Notes: a model not told the origin generated them from the letters alone. DNA of 64,000 bases from Serratia fonticola (GCF_001006005.1 NZ_CP011254.1:1984001-2048000); one strand, 5' to 3'; positions 7,673 to 17,183 are shown, numbered from the stretch's first letter. Made by a program: numbers and translations.

Positions 7673-8838
7673 TGAATATGACTCCGGGGGCCAATGCCCC
7701 AGTTCCATCTAAATTATTAACGGTGCGCGTGCTGTCCGGCGCATCGGTCGATGCCTCCGCTTTCCGTCTGTATGCCGATGGCAAAGTGAAGGGCGACGCG
7801 GACATGATCTTTTATGGTCAGCCCAAGAGCGATGACGCCACGGTTGCCCTGACCCAAGAAGGTCATAACTCCAACTTCGCGGTAGACGTCAGCCGCTTGC
7901 ACCCAGACGTGCAGAAAGTCGCCTTTACGGTGACCTGTGAAGGGGCTCAAACCGTCGCTGGCCTGCAACGTTTGCTGGTCCAGATTGAAGCGGATAACGA
8001 AGTGCTGCTGGTGGGTACCGTTGAGCTGAATGGCCGCCAGGAAGCCGCCTTGATCCTGGGTGAGCTCTATCGTCGCAACAGCGAATGGAAGTTCCGCTTT
8101 ATCGCTCAGGGCTTCAACGGCGGGCTGAAACCGCTGGCTGAGCATTTTGGTGTGGATGTGTCTGATGCTCCTGCCCCGGCAGCGGCTCCTGCGCCAACGT
8201 CTGCACCGGCCCCAACGCCGGAGCCAGCCAAAATCAGCCTGAGCAAAGTGTCGTTAACCAAAGAAAAACCGGCTATCAGCCTGACCAAGCGGGATAACTT
8301 TGGGGAAATCCGTATCAACCTGAACTGGCATCGCGGCAGCGGCCCGACGGGTTTACGGGCGATGTTCAGTTCGAACAAGGGCGTCGATCTCGATCTCGGG
8401 GCGTTTGTTGAAATGGCCAACGGGGAAAAAACGGTGATCCAGGCGCTCGGTAAGCGTTTTGGTGACTACAACCGCGAGCCGTTTGTCCAACTGCAAGGCG
8501 ATGACCGCACCGGTGATATCTCGGATGGCGAATGGCTGCATATCAACGGGCGCGAATGGAAACATATCCGCGAAGTGCTGGTTTATGCCTTTATCTACGA
8601 AGGGGTCGCGAGCTGGGATAAAACGGACGGCGTGGTGACGTTGCACGTGCCAGACCAGCCACCGATTGAAACCCGCATGTCGGAAGGCCAGAACAACCGC
8701 AACATGTGTGCCATTGCGCGCCTGGTTAACGAGAACGGTAGCATCAAGGTTGAGCGTGTTAACCGCTTCTTTAACGGTCACAGTGACATGGATCAGGCTT
8801 TCGGCTGGGGTTTCAGCTGGAGAGCAGGGTCAAAGTAA
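7672..8838 (+). CDS. terA: TerA, double TerD-domain protein
   Basis: The 388-residue protein contains two TerD-like domains. The first (about 10-165) includes RLYADGKVKGDADMIFY and ALILGELYRRNSEWKFRFIAQGFNGGL. A Pro/Ala-rich linker (about 163-185) follows. The second (about 195-388) includes INLNWHRGS and DLDLGAFVEMANG. Length matches TerA. The second domain keeps a calcium-site-like DDRTGDISDGEWLHING. It is translationally coupled to terZ and followed by terB after 23 bases. Confidence 0.92.
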   Translation: MNMTPGANAPVPSKLLTVRVLSGASVDASAFRLYADGKVKGDADMIFYGQPKSDDATVALTQEGHNSNFAVDVSRLHPDVQKVAFTVTCEGAQTVAGLQRLLVQIEADNEVLLVGTVELNGRQEAALILGELYRRNSEWKFRFIAQGFNGGLKPLAEHFGVDVSDAPAPAAAPAPTSAPAPTPEPAKISLSKVSLTKEKPAISLTKRDNFGEIRINLNWHRGSGPTGLRAMFSSNKGVDLDLGAFVEMANGEKTVIQALGKRFGDYNREPFVQLQGDDRTGDISDGEWLHINGREWKHIREVLVYAFIYEGVASWDKTDGVVTLHVPDQPPIETRMSEGQNNRNMCAIARLVNENGSIKVERVNRFFNGHSDMDQAFGWGFSWRAGSK

Positions 8839-8861
8839 TCAATTTCACAGAGGATTCCACC

Positions 8862-9317
8862 ATGAGTTTTTTCAACAAGGTTAAAGGGGCATTCAGTGCC
8901 AGCCGCGACGAACTGACCAAGCAGGTTAGCCGTTTCAAGAACAAAAAGTTCATGCAGGGTACCGTGGCTGTGTGCGCCCGTATCTCCGTGGCCAGCGGCG
9001 GTGTCAGCGCTGAAGAAAAACAGAAGATGATTGGGTTCCTCCAGGCATCTGATGAGCTGAAAGTGTTCGAGACTTCTGAAGTCATCGAATTCTTTAACAA
9101 ACTGATCGCCAGCTTTGAGTTCGATGTCGAAATCGGCAAAGGCGAAACCATGAAGTATATCCTGGCGCTGAAAGATCAGCCGGAAGCGGCCCAACTGGCC
9201 ATCCGTGTGGGTATCGCCGTAGCCAAAAGCGACGGTGACTTCGACCAGGATGAGCAAAAAGCGGTACGTGAAATCGTGGCTGCTCTGGGCTTTGATGCGG
9301 CCGAATTCGGTCTTTAA
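8862..9317 (+). CDS. terB: TerB, tellurite resistance protein
   Basis: The 151-residue all-helical protein has the TerB signature: AVCARISVASGGVSAEEKQKMIGFL and, in the second repeat, VGIAVAKSDGDFDQDEQKAVREI. The acidic metal-binding positions are conserved. TerB is thought to associate with the inner membrane and with TerC as part of a metal-sensing complex. A good ribosome site (AGAGGA) precedes ATG 8862. Confidence 0.94.
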   Translation: MSFFNKVKGAFSASRDELTKQVSRFKNKKFMQGTVAVCARISVASGGVSAEEKQKMIGFLQASDELKVFETSEVIEFFNKLIASFEFDVEIGKGETMKYILALKDQPEAAQLAIRVGIAVAKSDGDFDQDEQKAVREIVAALGFDAAEFGL

Positions 9318-9340
9318 TGTAATATCTTCAGAAGGTTAAT

Positions 9341-10384
9341 ATGGTATCCACGCACATCGGCTTCCCGACCGAAACCGTCATTGTTTTCATTGTATTGGCT
9401 GTCGGGGCCATTTTTATCGACTTGTTTATGCACCGCGATGACAAGCCTATTTCGCTGAAGAGCGCAGCCCTATGGTCTGTGTTCTGGGTTGCCATTGCGA
9501 TGGCCTTTGCCGGTTTCCTGTATATCCACCACGGCGCCGAAGTGGCCAGCCTGTTTGTCACCGGTTATGCCTTAGAGAAAGTGCTGTCGGTTGATAACCT
9601 GTTTGTCATGATGGCAATCTTCTCTTGGTTCGCCGTGCCGGATCGCTATCGTCACCGCGTGCTCTACTGGGGCATTATCGGGGCTATCGTGTTCCGCGGC
9701 ATCTTCGTTGCCATCGGTACCGGTTTGCTCAGCCTCGGGCCATACGTTGAAATTGTCTTTGCACTGATCGTGGCCTGGACGGCGGTGATGATGTTGCGCA
9801 GCGGCGATGACGGTGATGAGATCGAAGACTACTCGCAACACCTGGCGTACCGCATGGTTAAACGGTTCTTCCCGATTTGGCCAAAACTGCGGGGCCACGC
9901 TTTCCTGTTAAGCCAGAAAGAAGTTGATGAAGAGTTGGCTAAGCCGGAAAACAAGGATGTGACCATTGGCCGTGGTGCCAAAGCCTGGCGCTATGCGACA
10001 CCGCTGATGCTGTGTGTGGCCGTGGTTGAGCTGTCCGACGTGATGTTTGCGTTTGACTCCGTACCGGCCATCATCGCCGTGAGCCGTGAGCCGCTGATTG
10101 TTTACAGCGCCATGATGTTTGCCATCCTCGGCCTGCGTACGTTGTATTTTGTGCTGGAAGCCCTGAAGCAGTACCTGACGCATCTGGAAAAAGCCGTTAT
10201 TGTGTTGCTGTTCTTCATTGCGGTGAAACTGGGTCTTAATGCCACCGACCACATCTGGCATCATGGGTACAGCATTTCAGCAACGGCGAGCCTGTTTGTC
10301 GTGCTGGGCGTTCTTGCGGTGGGTATTATCGCGAGCGTTATGTTCCCAGGCAAACCCGACGCCGAGGAGAAAAAGGAGAGCTGA
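9341..10384 (+). CDS. terC: TerC, integral membrane protein (TerC/Alx family)
   Basis: The 347-residue polytopic membrane protein has about nine hydrophobic segments. The diagnostic acidic motifs within membrane helices are EKVLSVDNLFVM (Asp85) and VELSDVMFAFDSVPAI (Asp233, Asp239). The family includes the Mn2+ exporter Alx/MntX; in the ter locus TerC is the membrane anchor of the complex with TerB. A cytoplasmic loop of about 40 residues (155-195) is rich in Asp, Glu and Lys. Confidence 0.94.
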   Translation: MVSTHIGFPTETVIVFIVLAVGAIFIDLFMHRDDKPISLKSAALWSVFWVAIAMAFAGFLYIHHGAEVASLFVTGYALEKVLSVDNLFVMMAIFSWFAVPDRYRHRVLYWGIIGAIVFRGIFVAIGTGLLSLGPYVEIVFALIVAWTAVMMLRSGDDGDEIEDYSQHLAYRMVKRFFPIWPKLRGHAFLLSQKEVDEELAKPENKDVTIGRGAKAWRYATPLMLCVAVVELSDVMFAFDSVPAIIAVSREPLIVYSAMMFAILGLRTLYFVLEALKQYLTHLEKAVIVLLFFIAVKLGLNATDHIWHHGYSISATASLFVVLGVLAVGIIASVMFPGKPDAEEKKES

Positions 10385-10441
10385 TCTCCTATCCAGCTGA
10401 AATCAATTCGCATGAGTTTAATTTTTTGAGAGGTTAGAACA

Positions 10442-11020
10442 ATGAGTGTTTCTTTATCTAAAGGCGGTAATGTTTCCCTGAGTAAAGCAGCCCCAACCAT
10501 GAAGAATGTGTTGATTGGTCTGGGTTGGGACGCACGCTCCACCGATGGTCAAGACTTTGACCTGGATGCCTCTGCATTCCTGCTGGCCGCAAACGGGAAA
10601 GTGCGCGGTGATGCTGACTTCATTTTTTATAACAACCTGACTTCCTCTGACGGTTCCGTTACTCATACCGGTGACAACCGTACGGGTGAAGGCGACGGCG
10701 ATGACGAATCTCTGAAAATCAAACTGGATATGATCCCAGCTGATGTCGACAAAATCGTGTTTGTGGTCACTATCCACGATGCGCAGGCTCGTCGTCAGAG
10801 CTTTGGCCAGGTATCCGGTGCCTTTATCCGTTTGGTGAACGATGACAACCAGACTGAAGTGGCCCGTTACGACCTGACAGAAGATGCGTCCACCGAAACC
10901 GCTATGCTGTTTGGTGAGCTGTATCGTAACAACGCCGAGTGGAAATTCCGCGCGGTAGGTCAGGGTTATGCCGGTGGCTTGGCTTCCGTGTGTGCTCAGT
11001 ACGGCATCAACGCATCCTGA
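10442..11020 (+). CDS. terD: TerD, calcium-binding stress protein
   Basis: The 192-residue protein starts [15 protein letters not shown] and contains [22 protein letters not shown] and [16 protein letters not shown], the two Ca2+-binding stretches of TerD. It ends with [22 protein letters not shown]. It is very similar to TerE next door and to TerZ, reflecting tandem duplication. A hairpin separates it from terE, so the two levels may differ. Confidence 0.94.
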   Translation: MSVSLSKGGNVSLSKAAPTMKNVLIGLGWDARSTDGQDFDLDASAFLLAANGKVRGDADFIFYNNLTSSDGSVTHTGDNRTGEGDGDDESLKIKLDMIPADVDKIVFVVTIHDAQARRQSFGQVSGAFIRLVNDDNQTEVARYDLTEDASTETAMLFGELYRNNAEWKFRAVGQGYAGGLASVCAQYGINAS

Positions 11021-11040
11021 TCGACAAGCTAGTTAATATG

Positions 11041-11063
11041 ACGGGCAGTACACCACTGCCCGT
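11041..11063 (+). promoter_or_regulatory. Intra-operon hairpin between terD and terE
   Basis: ACGGGCAGT (11041-11049) and ACTGCCCGT (11055-11063) form a 9-bp stem with a 5-base loop. No U-run follows, so it is more likely an mRNA-stability or processing element than a full terminator. Confidence 0.5.
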
Positions 11064-11092
11064 ATCATCCCCTACAAAGCAGGAGCTTTAAA

Positions 11093-11668
11093 ATGGCAGT
11101 TTCTCTCGTAAAAGGCGGTAACGTATCCCTGACCAAAGAAGCACCAACCATGAACATTGCCATGGCTGGCTTAGGTTGGGATGCCCGTGTCACCGATGGC
11201 CAAGGGTTTGACCTGGACGCCTCCGTATTTATGGTTGGTGATGACGGTAAAGTGCTGGGCGACAGCAGCTTTATCTTCTTCAACAACAAGAAGAGTGCCT
11301 GTGGTTCCGTTGAGCACCAGGGCGACAACCGCACCGGTGAAGGCGATGGCGACGATGAGCAGGTCAAAATTGAGCTGAGCAAAGTGCCTGCTGAAGTCAA
11401 GAAACTGGTTTTCGCCGTCACCATCTATGATGCCGAAGCGCGTAAACAGAATTTCGGCATGGTCAGCAACAGCTACATGCGTATCTTCAACAACGATAAC
11501 GGCACCGAAATCGCCCGCTTTGACCTGTCTGAGGATGCTTCTACCGAAACCGCGATGGTATTCGGCGAGCTGTATCGCAACGGCGCTGAGTGGAAGTTCA
11601 AGGCAGTAGGTCAAGGCTTTGCCGGTGGCCTGTCCGCTCTGGCTTCACAGCATGGCGTGAATATCTAA
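11093..11668 (+). CDS. terE: TerE, TerD-family stress protein
   Basis: The 191-residue paralogue of TerD starts [32 protein letters not shown]. It has the [14 protein letters not shown] and [15 protein letters not shown] acidic clusters and closes with [22 protein letters not shown]. TerD and TerE are the most conserved ter products and essential for the resistance phenotype in other systems. The ribosome site AGGAGC lies about 9 bases before ATG 11093. Confidence 0.94.
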   Translation: MAVSLVKGGNVSLTKEAPTMNIAMAGLGWDARVTDGQGFDLDASVFMVGDDGKVLGDSSFIFFNNKKSACGSVEHQGDNRTGEGDGDDEQVKIELSKVPAEVKKLVFAVTIYDAEARKQNFGMVSNSYMRIFNNDNGTEIARFDLSEDASTETAMVFGELYRNGAEWKFKAVGQGFAGGLSALASQHGVNI

Positions 11669-11774
11669 GACACTGAATTAGCTCCCTCTCCTGGCGCGTG
11701 CGTCACTTTGGATGAGGGGGCGCTCAAGTTTTGCTGAGATGATCTTTATTCTTCCAGCAGAGCAGGGGCTTTCA

Positions 11775-11812
11775 GCTCCCTCTCCCTTTGGGAGAGGGTT
11801 GGGGTGAGGGGC
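11775..11812. repeat. Intergenic palindromic repeat, intact copy
   Basis: GCTCCCTCTCCC, TTT, GGGAGAGGG, then GTTGGGGTGAGGGGC. The central CCCTCTCCC/GGGAGAGGG forms a hairpin. It lies between terE and terF. Other copies are at 13145, 13324 (partial), 13441 and 44496, and two are split by IS elements. Confidence 0.8.
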
Positions 11813-11853
11813 TCCCCGTTATGGAAAAGCTATTTTAACAGGAGGTTATCCTG

Positions 11854-13098
11854 ATGATTTTACAGTCCGGCCAGAATCTGGTGGTCAATGGCACCCAGCT
11901 CAACCTGACCCTGCAGTACCCCGCCAACCCTGGTTTTAAGAGTGAGCCTGACACCGCGGTATTCCTGCTGAATGCCGAGGGCAAAGTCCGTGGCGATGCC
12001 GATTTTATCTTCTTCAATCAAACCGCTACACCCAACCGCAGCGTCGTTTTACAAACCACCCACCAAAGCAGCTCTCTCTCGTTAGATCTCAGTAAAATTG
12101 ACTCCGATGTCAGCAAGATTGCCATCACTTTGGTGATTGATGGTTTGGACGCGATCTCTGGGCTGCAACACTTGAAAATGGATGCGCAGAACGTTGCCCA
12201 ATACAGCGTAGAAACCCCAGGTCGTCAGGAGAAGGCGCTGATTGTCGCCGAAATTTATCGCCATGCCGGTAATTGGAAGCTGCGCGCGTTGGGGCAAGGG
12301 TTTAACGGTGGCCTGGAGCCGCTGGCGTTAAACTATGGTGTTGATGTGGCTCAGCCAGCCGCGCCTGCTACTCTGCCGCCGACCGTCAGCCTGGAGAAAA
12401 AACTGCAGGACAAAGCACCGCATTTGGTGAGCCTGGCGAAGAACGTCACCGTCAGCCTGGCTAAATTCAATCTGCAGTCGGTAAAGGCCAAGGTTGCGTT
12501 CGTGCTGGATGCTTCAGGATCGATGACCGGGCAGTTCAAAAAGGGCAATGTGCAGGCGGTACTGGATCGCATCGCCGTGCTGGCCGTGCAGTTTGATGAT
12601 GACGGCTCGATGGACGTCTGGGGCTTTGCCGAAAAACACGCCAAATATCCCGATGTGACGCTGGATAATCTTGATGGCTATATCAAGGCGATCCAGGGCA
12701 GCGGCAAGCGCTCAATGTGGGAGATCCTGCCAAAGCTGGGCGGCACCAATAATGAGCCGCCGGTGATGGAGGAGCTGATCGATACGTTTAAGCATAGCGA
12801 TATGCCGGTATACGTGGTGTTTATTACCGACGGTGGCATCAGCAAAACGCGCCAGATCAAAGAGGCGATCAAGCGCTCGGCCAACTATCCGATTTTCTGG
12901 AAGTTTGTCGGCCTGGGTGGCTCGAACTACGGCGTGCTGGAAAAGCTGGATACCTTCACCGATCGCCGGGTGGATAACACCAACTTCTTTGCGATTGATG
13001 ATTTTGCCACGATGAAAGAAGACCGTTTGTACGATCTGCTGCTGGAAGAGTTTAAAGACTGGTATGACGCGGCCAAGGCGGACCGGATTATTGTTTAA
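11854..13098 (+). CDS. terF: TerF, TerD-like domain fused to a von Willebrand A domain
   Basis: The 414-residue protein is bipartite. Residues about 1-165 are a TerD-like domain ([46 protein letters not shown]). Residues about 210-414 form a vWA domain with the MIDAS motif [10 protein letters not shown] (Asp219, Ser221, Ser223) and [11 protein letters not shown]. Such vWA domains bind metal-dependent partners, so TerF may scaffold the Ter complex. It is the last gene of the row, 185 bp after terE and separated by a repeat, so it may also have its own promoter. Confidence 0.9.
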   Translation: MILQSGQNLVVNGTQLNLTLQYPANPGFKSEPDTAVFLLNAEGKVRGDADFIFFNQTATPNRSVVLQTTHQSSSLSLDLSKIDSDVSKIAITLVIDGLDAISGLQHLKMDAQNVAQYSVETPGRQEKALIVAEIYRHAGNWKLRALGQGFNGGLEPLALNYGVDVAQPAAPATLPPTVSLEKKLQDKAPHLVSLAKNVTVSLAKFNLQSVKAKVAFVLDASGSMTGQFKKGNVQAVLDRIAVLAVQFDDDGSMDVWGFAEKHAKYPDVTLDNLDGYIKAIQGSGKRSMWEILPKLGGTNNEPPVMEELIDTFKHSDMPVYVVFITDGGISKTRQIKEAIKRSANYPIFWKFVGLGGSNYGVLEKLDTFTDRRVDNTNFFAIDDFATMKEDRLYDLLLEEFKDWYDAAKADRIIV

Positions 13099-13144
13099 CT
13101 TGGTAATTCTAGTTAGTTAAGCAAAAGACTAGCGTACGGTGATG

Positions 13145-13190
13145 ACCCCTCACCCTAACCCTCTCCCACAGGGAGAGGGAACCGATCGAG
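13145..13190. repeat. Intergenic palindromic repeat, intact copy (inverted orientation)
   Basis: CCCCTCACCCTAACCC, TCTCCCACAGGGAGAGGG, then AACCGATCGAG. This is the reverse complement of the copy at 11775 with the ACCGATCGAG tail also found at 44496. It lies downstream of terF. Confidence 0.8.
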
Positions 13191-13323
13191 TTCGATTTCG
13201 GTTGCAGAAACCTACCTGACCACCGCACTGAATCAGCTCTCTTTTATCGATCACGTCACCGTACCAGCTATTTTTTTGCGTAGAGAGTAGGTCGATAACG
13301 GTACCTGACTGTTGCTCATAACC

Positions 13324-13350
13324 AGCTCCCTCTCCCAAGGGGACCGATCG
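13324..13350. repeat. Partial intergenic repeat
   Basis: AGCTCCCTCTCCCAAGGGG then ACCGATCGAG: the two outer parts of the repeat with the centre shortened. The 414-bp gap 13099-13512 holds three copies of this family and no gene I can support. Confidence 0.6.
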
Positions 13351-13440
13351 AGTTCGCTGATTTCTCTGTGTCATTCCTTGTCTTTCCTTTCCTACACCCA
13401 ATTTTACGAAGTAGCACAAGCCTACCAACGATGCAGGACA

Positions 13441-13478
13441 GCTCCCTCTCCCCGTGGGAGAGGGTTGGGGTGAGGGGC
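13441..13478. repeat. Intergenic palindromic repeat, intact copy
   Basis: GCTCCCTCTCCCCGTGGGAG followed by AGGGTTGGGGTGAGGGGC, same orientation as the copy at 11775. It lies just downstream of the HAD-IB gene. Confidence 0.8.
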
Positions 13479-13512
13479 AAATAGGGATCGCTGGAGCTGG
13501 GAATTCTTACGC

Positions 13513-14205
13513 TTACTGATCGGTCTTGCTGATAACGTTTGGCTCCGCCACGCGCAGCCTTTTGACCGCAGAGCGGCGCTTTGACCAGGCCGGATGGAAA
13601 TGCCGCCAGTGAGCATCCTGGGCCGCCGCCAACAGTTCGTAGTCCCCGCGGGTATCGCCCCAGGCTCTGAGATGATAGTTCCCCATCGGGCCATAAATAC
13701 TTTCCAGGCGTTCAACCTTCTGCCCACAGCGGCAGTTATGGCCGGTGATGCGCCCGGTGAGCTTCCCGTCGACCACTTCCAACTGAGTACCAATCAGCTT
13801 GATGCCCAAACGATCGGCAAACGGCTGTAGCACCAGGGCCGGTGAAGCGGAACAAATCGTCACTTCAGCGCCGGAGCTGACCTCCATGGCAACCGCAATC
13901 AGCCCGGAAGGGCGCATCAGCTTGGTCCAATAGGCCGAACAAAAAGCTTCCGCCTGCTGACGGAACCAGTGCTCATCTACCCCGGTCAGGAAAACCTTAA
14001 TCAGGGTTTCTTTTAGCTCGTCGCGGGTGAGTTTTTTGCGCATATGCTTAAACGCAGGCTGTGCCAGCTGCAACAAGCGCCGTGCAAAGACACGCCGCCC
14101 AAAAGCGAAACGCAGAAATGGGATAAAACTGTCGTGGTGAGTCAGCGTTCCGTCAAAATCAAAAACCGACAAAACTTGCGTTGTACGACTTGCCTCTGTA
14201 TCCAT
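13513..14205 (-). CDS. HAD-IB family hydrolase (SerB/CicA-like phosphatase)
   Basis: The 230-residue protein has HAD motif I VFDFDGTLTHHDSFIPFLRF (nucleophile in DFDGTLT, residues about 17-23). A helical cap follows, then motif II ICSASPALVLQPFA and motif IV WGDTRGDYELL. This matches the HAD-superfamily IB group of small-molecule or phospholipid phosphatases. The substrate cannot be told. It is a single gene, convergent to terF across a repeat-rich gap, and has a basic C-terminal tail (WSKRRSAVKRLR). Confidence 0.82.
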   Translation of the reverse strand: MDTEASRTTQVLSVFDFDGTLTHHDSFIPFLRFAFGRRVFARRLLQLAQPAFKHMRKKLTRDELKETLIKVFLTGVDEHWFRQQAEAFCSAYWTKLMRPSGLIAVAMEVSSGAEVTICSASPALVLQPFADRLGIKLIGTQLEVVDGKLTGRITGHNCRCGQKVERLESIYGPMGNYHLRAWGDTRGDYELLAAAQDAHWRHFHPAWSKRRSAVKRLRVAEPNVISKTDQ

Positions 14206-14320
14206 CTTTAAATCATACCTCTACTGTGCAATACCGGGCGTTTTCCCAATCTGGTGGATGATAGCAGAACTCCCACGCAGGTTGAATTTTTGCCAACCTG
14301 GCATGCCAATCCCCTATCCA

Positions 14321-15121
14321 TTATTGGTGATTAAGCCTTGCCCTGACGGTGGAAAGTTTAAACCGTACGGAACAGTTGAGATCGCCTGACCTATCGCTTT
14401 CACACAAATTAAACAGCGCTTCATCGGATAGCAGTTGGTTTACCACATAGATGAATTCACCCGGGCTGCAGGCCACATCTTGCGCGGTCAAATAATTAAT
14501 ATATTGGCTGTAGTTTTCCGTGGAGTCATTCTTGCTGACATAAACCGAGCACTGGTTTATGTCAGCAATTTTATTACGTGTCGAAACGTATTGGCTATTT
14601 TGCGAGCGGATAGTAAATAGCAATAACACGCAGGTGATAACGAACATGAGGAATTTGATTTTTTTCAGTTTATTGAGAAAGAGACTACTCGGTGTTGCCC
14701 TCGGGGGAGGTTCGCACTTGGTCACTATCTCCGTTGAGATCTCATTGGTGCTGGTCTCTTTAAGGACAATATCCTGCTCTTCTTCCTCAATCGCCTGCAC
14801 GATCCCGGTAAATCTTACGCCATATTTAGGAATGGTTTGGATCACTGGCGTTCTTATGCCCGCATTGCGTAGGCCTTTTCTCAGCAGGCTGATGTTCTGA
14901 TGGAAGGTATTGGCGGTAACGTATTGGCCATTGTTTTCCCATACCTCACTGAAAAATTCAGTTTTATTAATTTTGATGCCGGGTTGTTGCAGCATCAACA
15001 ACAGGCAACGGCTGGCGGGAACGTTTAACGCCGTTTCTTTTCCTCTGTTCCCCATCGGGATTAGCCGATGCTGCTCGGGATGGAACACCACCAAGTCATT
15101 GATGATAAATTTTTCTTTCAC
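14321..15121 (-). CDS. Membrane-anchored winged-helix regulator with four-Cys periplasmic domain (ToxR/CadC-like)
   Basis: The 266-residue protein has an OmpR-type winged helix at about 8-107 (LNVPASRCLLLMLQQPG, VWENNGQYVTANTFHQNISLLRKGL, IQTIPKYGVRF). A charged linker follows, then one membrane segment at about 156-171. The short periplasmic domain has four cysteines (Cys191, 218, 240, 250). The spacing C-x26-C-x21-C-x9-C is shared with the regulators at 36485 and 50772 (26-31, 21-28, 7-10). ToxR/CadC-type proteins bind DNA while anchored in the inner membrane and sense the periplasm. It is divergent from fimbrial cluster I, its probable target. Unlike the two relatives it has no small membrane partner next to it. 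Confidence 0.85.
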   Translation of the reverse strand: MKEKFIINDLVVFHPEQHRLIPMGNRGKETALNVPASRCLLLMLQQPGIKINKTEFFSEVWENNGQYVTANTFHQNISLLRKGLRNAGIRTPVIQTIPKYGVRFTGIVQAIEEEEQDIVLKETSTNEISTEIVTKCEPPPRATPSSLFLNKLKKIKFLMFVITCVLLLFTIRSQNSQYVSTRNKIADINQCSVYVSKNDSTENYSQYINYLTAQDVACSPGEFIYVVNQLLSDEALFNLCESDRSGDLNCSVRFKLSTVRARLNHQ

Positions 15122-15882
15122 TCTCAGTTACCTTTCTGCGCTCATCAAGCTCCATCTCGCGGTTCCCTAAACGTCGTTAACATCAAAATTTCACTCATCG
15201 CCATGATTTATGAATTTTCTTTTTTAATCAAGGAGATAGAAGGATTCCTTAACTGGCGTTGCTAGCTAAAAAAATCTTAATTCCGGGCTGTGAATTGATT
15301 ATTAATCATTAAAATCAATACATTACGTGAATTTATCAACTCGCTGTTTACCGTAGTGTCTAGCGGGCTCACAACTCACCCAGATAGCTTAATCACCCCC
15401 GATAACAGCAGGGATAACGCTGTATCTATCATAAAATCAATGAATAAAGCAAATTCACTCGGAATATTCCTGCCTTCACCCTATTATTTTCATCAACAGC
15501 GAGACGGGCAGCATGACTACAGCAGGACTGGGTGATGAATGTTGAAGTGGGTCTCCGCTAGGTTATAAAGGATAAATTTATGGTGATGGATGTAATTTAT
15601 GTTACTGATGGGAAACAACAAATTTAAACATGTAGTTATATTGTCTACTTATTGTTGGTTTTCAATATTATTAACTATGATTTGGCTTTCAGTGTAAATG
15701 CCTTGATGAGATTCTTCCTATATCTGCCAGGCCTCTGTGTGCTGGTGTTATTCACTGGGTTTTTGTTAAATCTAAGGATAAAAATCTGACTTGCTGAGGG
15801 TGTTCATCGAGTTGCATCAATTTCGCATGTATTGCCAACCGCTGTAGGGATCATTCTATAATGCGCAAATAAAGGAGGCTTG
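15122..15882. other. Long AT-rich regulatory gap before fimbrial cluster I
   Basis: About 760 bp without a supported gene, between two divergent winged-helix genes. It is AT-rich and contains no tRNA, repeat copy or clear terminator. A three-codon ATG-CGC-AAA-stop lies at 15861, immediately before the AGGAGG at 15873. It probably holds both regulator promoters and regulator-binding DNA. Confidence 0.5.
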
Positions 15883-15924
15883 GTGTTTTTTTGCTTAAGG
15901 CGAAACGAAAAATCCGAGACGCAT

Positions 15925-16305
15925 ATGGACAATAGACTTTTTGGTTTTTTACTCGATGATGATATTCAGCTCGATATTGCCAATAAAAGGCTGGTTTGTT
16001 ACCGGGCTGAGACCTCCGAAGACGCGATGTTCTTTAAAGTCGTCACGCTGAATGATGTGCAATTAAGGCTGTTACTGCTGTTGTTGGGCAGTGAGCCAGG
16101 TGCCGTCGTGTTAAAGAATGACATCTTGGATAACGTTTGGGAAAAGAGCGACACATTCCCATCGAACCAGAAATTATGGTATTTAATCAAGGTGTTGAGA
16201 AATAAATTGGCCTCGATAGGTATTTCGGAAAGTTTTATCTCTAACGCTCATGGTGTTGGATACTTTCTGGATGGTCATAATGTAGCCCCCATGTTTGTTG
16301 GCTAG
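15925..16305 (+). CDS. Soluble winged-helix (OmpR-type) regulator before fimbrial cluster I
   Basis: About 126 residues from ATG 15925 (MDNRLFGFLLDDDIQLDIANKR). GTG 15883, 4 bases after AGGAGG, would add 14 residues and has the stronger ribosome site, so the start is uncertain. The whole protein is one winged-helix domain: QLRLLLLLLGSEPG, NDILDNVWEKSDTFPSNQKLWYLIKVLRNKL and ISNAHGVGYFL. There is no membrane segment or receiver domain. The domain resembles the N-terminal halves of the membrane-bound regulators nearby. It sits about 250 bp upstream of the cluster I major pilin, same strand, so it is likely a dedicated regulator of that cluster. Confidence 0.75.
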   Translation: MDNRLFGFLLDDDIQLDIANKRLVCYRAETSEDAMFFKVVTLNDVQLRLLLLLLGSEPGAVVLKNDILDNVWEKSDTFPSNQKLWYLIKVLRNKLASIGISESFISNAHGVGYFLDGHNVAPMFVG

Positions 16306-16559
16306 ATAAACAGTAACAAATACCTCATCTCTTTATCAGCTTGGCTCTTAAGGAAGTGAGTGGGTATTACTGTGTGAAAATTTTAAGTTGGTTAATTAAA
16401 AGAACATCCTGTTGGTGAATGTAATTCACCAGCATGTTGATGGCAAGCTATTGGATGAGCGAATACTTCGGTCGCGCCAATAGTAATACATGGAACGATG
16501 CTTCGGCATCAAATTAAAGAACGATGCGGATTAACCGCATCCACAAGGAAATGTCTCAC

Positions 16560-17087
16560 ATGAAAAAGAATATTATCGCTGCAACTCTGGCCGCTGTTGC
16601 TCTGACCTCTGTTTCTGCTTTTGCTGCTGATGGCCAGGTTAAATTCACCGGTGAAATCACCGATGCAGCTTGCAAAGTAGCTAACACCGTGGCCAGCCCG
16701 CTGGACGTACAGTTGGGTAAAGTGGCTAAAAGCTCCTTTACTCAAGCTGGCGACAAGAGTGCCGCGACCAAGTTTACTCTGCAACTGAGCGACTGCCCGG
16801 ATACTGTCAGCACTGCTACCGTGAAGTTTGATGGTACTTCAGTCAACGGTGACAACAGCATTCTGGCGTTGACTCAGGGTGCTGGCGTGGCGACCGGCGT
16901 GGGTATCCAACTGTCTGACGACAGCAATACCGTACTGCCACTGTTCACCGAATCTAAATCCTATTCCCTGCAGGCAGGCAGCGTGACCAACAACCTGGAT
17001 TTCGTAGCGCGTTATATCTCTACCGCTGCTGCTGTAACCCCGGGCCCGGCCAACGCTACCGCCAACTTCAGCATTAACTACAACTAA
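16560..17087 (+). CDS. Major fimbrial subunit (type 1 pilin family), cluster I
   Basis: 175 residues from ATG 16560; AAGGAA ten bases upstream favours it over ATG 16551. The signal peptide MKKNIIAATLAAVALTSVSAFA is followed by ADGQVKFTGEITDAACKVAN, the N-terminal donor strand and first Cys of type 1 pilins. The second Cys is in LQLSDCPDTVSTATVKFDG. It ends with NATANFSINYN, the C-terminal beta-strand motif with penultimate Tyr recognised by the chaperone. It is the first structural gene of a chaperone-usher operon continuing to 22637. Confidence 0.9.
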   Translation: MKKNIIAATLAAVALTSVSAFAADGQVKFTGEITDAACKVANTVASPLDVQLGKVAKSSFTQAGDKSAATKFTLQLSDCPDTVSTATVKFDGTSVNGDNSILALTQGAGVATGVGIQLSDDSNTVLPLFTESKSYSLQAGSVTNNLDFVARYISTAAAVTPGPANATANFSINYN

Positions 17088-17183
17088 TCAACGTCTGCCG
17101 GCCCCTCAGCCTGGGGTCGGCAGGATGTGTGACCGGCCAGCAGAACCTTTGTTGGCCTATTTATCCCACGATGGAGTCAAGTT

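Noticed and set aside
13513..14205. Assignment of the HAD-IB protein as PgpC
   Set aside because: Apart from HAD motifs it does not resemble the sequence of enterobacterial PgpC that I recall, so only the family level is supported.
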